Assembly (NCBI RefSeq): GCF_017352375.1
Contig: NZ_JAFEVR010000008.1
Coordinates: 186,001-250,000 of the forward strand
Direction of reading: 5' to 3'
Length of the DNA stretch: 64,000 nucleotides
Origin: Mycolicibacterium sp. S2-37
GTDB lineage: Bacteria; Actinomycetota; Actinomycetes; Mycobacteriales; Mycobacteriaceae
Position numbers and translations under genes: made by a program. How positions within the stretch are numbered: position 1 is the stretch's first letter; each line of letters starts with the position of its first letter. The notes under the pieces are model-generated. The model did not search any database. It saw only the letters and a list, made by a program, of their open reading frames with translations, and had not been told where the DNA came from. This document shows, piece by piece, positions 63,185-64,000 of the stretch.

Positions 63185-64000
63185 CCGCGCAGGAAATGCT
63201 GCCGACACCCGCGGAGCGAACCCCGGCCACCTGTTTCGAGTACCAGCGCGCCGAATCATGGTCCGACGCTGTGGAACTCCTCGAGCTCTGGGACGGCGAG
63301 GCCAAGATACTCGCCGGCGGCCAAAGCCTGATTCCCATGCTCAACCTGCGGTTGGCCTTCCCCGCCGCACTCATCGACGTCAACCCCATCGCGGCCGCCG
63401 ATCCGCGCGTGGAGGACGGTCACCTCGTCCTCGACGCCAACACCCGCCACAAGACATTGATGACATCGGAGGTGGTGCGCACCCACGCACCGCTGCTCGC
63501 ACACGTCGTGCAGTTCATCGGCAACGTGCGGGTGCGCAATCGCGGTACCTTCGGCGGCACGCTGTCGCACGCGGACCCGACCGCAGAGATCGCCGCCGTC
63601 GTCCTGGCCATGGGAGGAGAGATCATCCTCCAGGGACCGGCAGGCCTCCGGACGGTCAGCGCCGAGTCCTTCTTCATCACCTACCTGACCACCGTGACCG
63701 AACCGAACGAGGTGGTCGTCGGCGGGCGCATACCCGTCGGTGGTGGGGCACGCTGGGGGTTCCACGAAGCGGTGCGCCGCTATTCGGACTTCGCGACGGT
63801 CAGCGTCGCCGTCATGGCGACACCGACGTCGGACGGAGGTCCGCGGCTGCGGGTCGTACTCGGCGGCGTCGCCGACCGACCCCTGCTCGTCGACCACGAA
63901 ATGCTCGCACCGGCGCTCGCCGACCCCGGCAACCCCGATCGCGCCCGGGAGAGTGCCGAGGCGATCGCCGCCTCACGGGACCCCGATACCGATCTGCACG
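63181..64000 (+). CDS. FAD-binding (medium) subunit of a molybdenum hydroxylase, 3' end cut off
   Basis: The frame is open to the right edge (273 residues visible). AGGQSLIPMLNLRL (45-58) and VRNRGTFGGTLSHADPTAE (about 118-136) are the two FAD-binding motifs of CoxM/xanthine-dehydrogenase medium subunits. Large (MoCo) and small (2Fe-2S) subunits should follow outside the window. It overlaps the CoA-transferase beta gene by 4 nt. Molybdenum hydroxylases add water-derived oxygen to N-heterocycles or aldehydes, which fits the lactam-opening PxpABC upstream. Confidence 0.88.
   Translation, partial: MTAQEMLPTPAERTPATCFEYQRAESWSDAVELLELWDGEAKILAGGQSLIPMLNLRLAFPAALIDVNPIAAADPRVEDGHLVLDANTRHKTLMTSEVVRTHAPLLAHVVQFIGNVRVRNRGTFGGTLSHADPTAEIAAVVLAMGGEIILQGPAGLRTVSAESFFITYLTTVTEPNEVVVGGRIPVGGGARWGFHEAVRRYSDFATVSVAVMATPTSDGGPRLRVVLGGVADRPLLVDHEMLAPALADPGNPDRARESAEAIAASRDPDTDLH

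Noticed and set aside
1..64000. tRNA, rRNA, CRISPR array, insertion sequences, phage integrase
   Set aside because: I found no cloverleaf-like gene, repeat-spacer array, transposase or integrase motif in any frame.

Overview
The window is high-GC actinobacterial DNA, densely coding, with GTG starts, many 4-nt ATGA/GTGA gene overlaps and probable leaderless promoters of the TAGGGT type. The gene set points to a non-tuberculous, probably rapidly growing mycobacterium (Mycolicibacterium/Mycobacterium): carboxylic acid reductase, a WS/DGAT acyltransferase, a PE-PPE-domain hydrolase, F420-type luciferase-like oxidoreductases, DUF3060 protein, RecBCD, GAF-ANTAR proteins and a CpnT-like toxin. This genus assignment is inference from content. 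I see no tRNA, rRNA, CRISPR array, insertion sequence or integrase, and no gene-free stretch longer than 300 bases.

Layout. (1) 1-4224: a LacI-type regulator with a flavodoxin-like protein, divergent from a DUF1116 gene and a glutamine-synthetase-like gene cut by the left edge; the intergenic region carries two LacI-type palindromes. (2) 4241-10906: MFS transporter, GntR regulator, GMC oxidoreductase, MerR/GyrI-like regulator, alpha/beta hydrolase, SDR and SnoaL-like protein. Four copies of one AT-rich palindrome sit before four of these units and suggest a local regulon. (3) 11028-20735: recC-recB, then a STAS protein and a NYN-nuclease-like protein, then recD. (4) 20787-25440: SRPBCC protein, sulfatase, and a large membrane protein combining a kinase-like segment with a flippase-like (UPF0104) domain. 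(5) 25437-32874: a TetR-controlled catabolic operon (P450, phosphotriesterase-like hydrolase, HpcH/HpaI aldolase, 2-hydroxyacid dehydrogenase, TetR), divergent from a sulfur-acquisition pair (SsuD-like, SfnB-like) preceded by a remnant of a third flavin monooxygenase. (6) 32871-47070: mostly core mycobacterial genes: PE-PPE hydrolase, esterase, AhpD-like protein, DUF3060 protein, acyl-activating enzyme, three GAF-ANTAR regulators, YdcF/SanA-like protein, NAD epimerase, alanine-dehydrogenase-like enzyme, LLM oxidoreductase, membrane protein, PPOX-fold protein. (7) 47095-50050: a less GC-rich toxin and putative immunity pair between an imperfect hairpin and a broken lysR gene, probably acquired. 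(8) 50037-55886: WS/DGAT acyltransferase divergent from carboxylic acid reductase, then a HAD hydrolase. (9) 55920-64000: a LysR-linked catabolic cluster: diaminopropionate-ammonia-lyase-like enzyme, 5-oxoprolinase PxpABC, F420-type oxidoreductase, two-subunit CoA-transferase, and the FAD subunit of a molybdenum hydroxylase running off the right edge.

The parts most likely to hold something undescribed are the pxpABC/CoA-transferase/molybdenum-hydroxylase operon, the four-site palindrome regulon, the toxin inserted at lysR, the DUF1116/glutamine-synthetase unit, and the NYN-STAS insertion in the recBCD locus.
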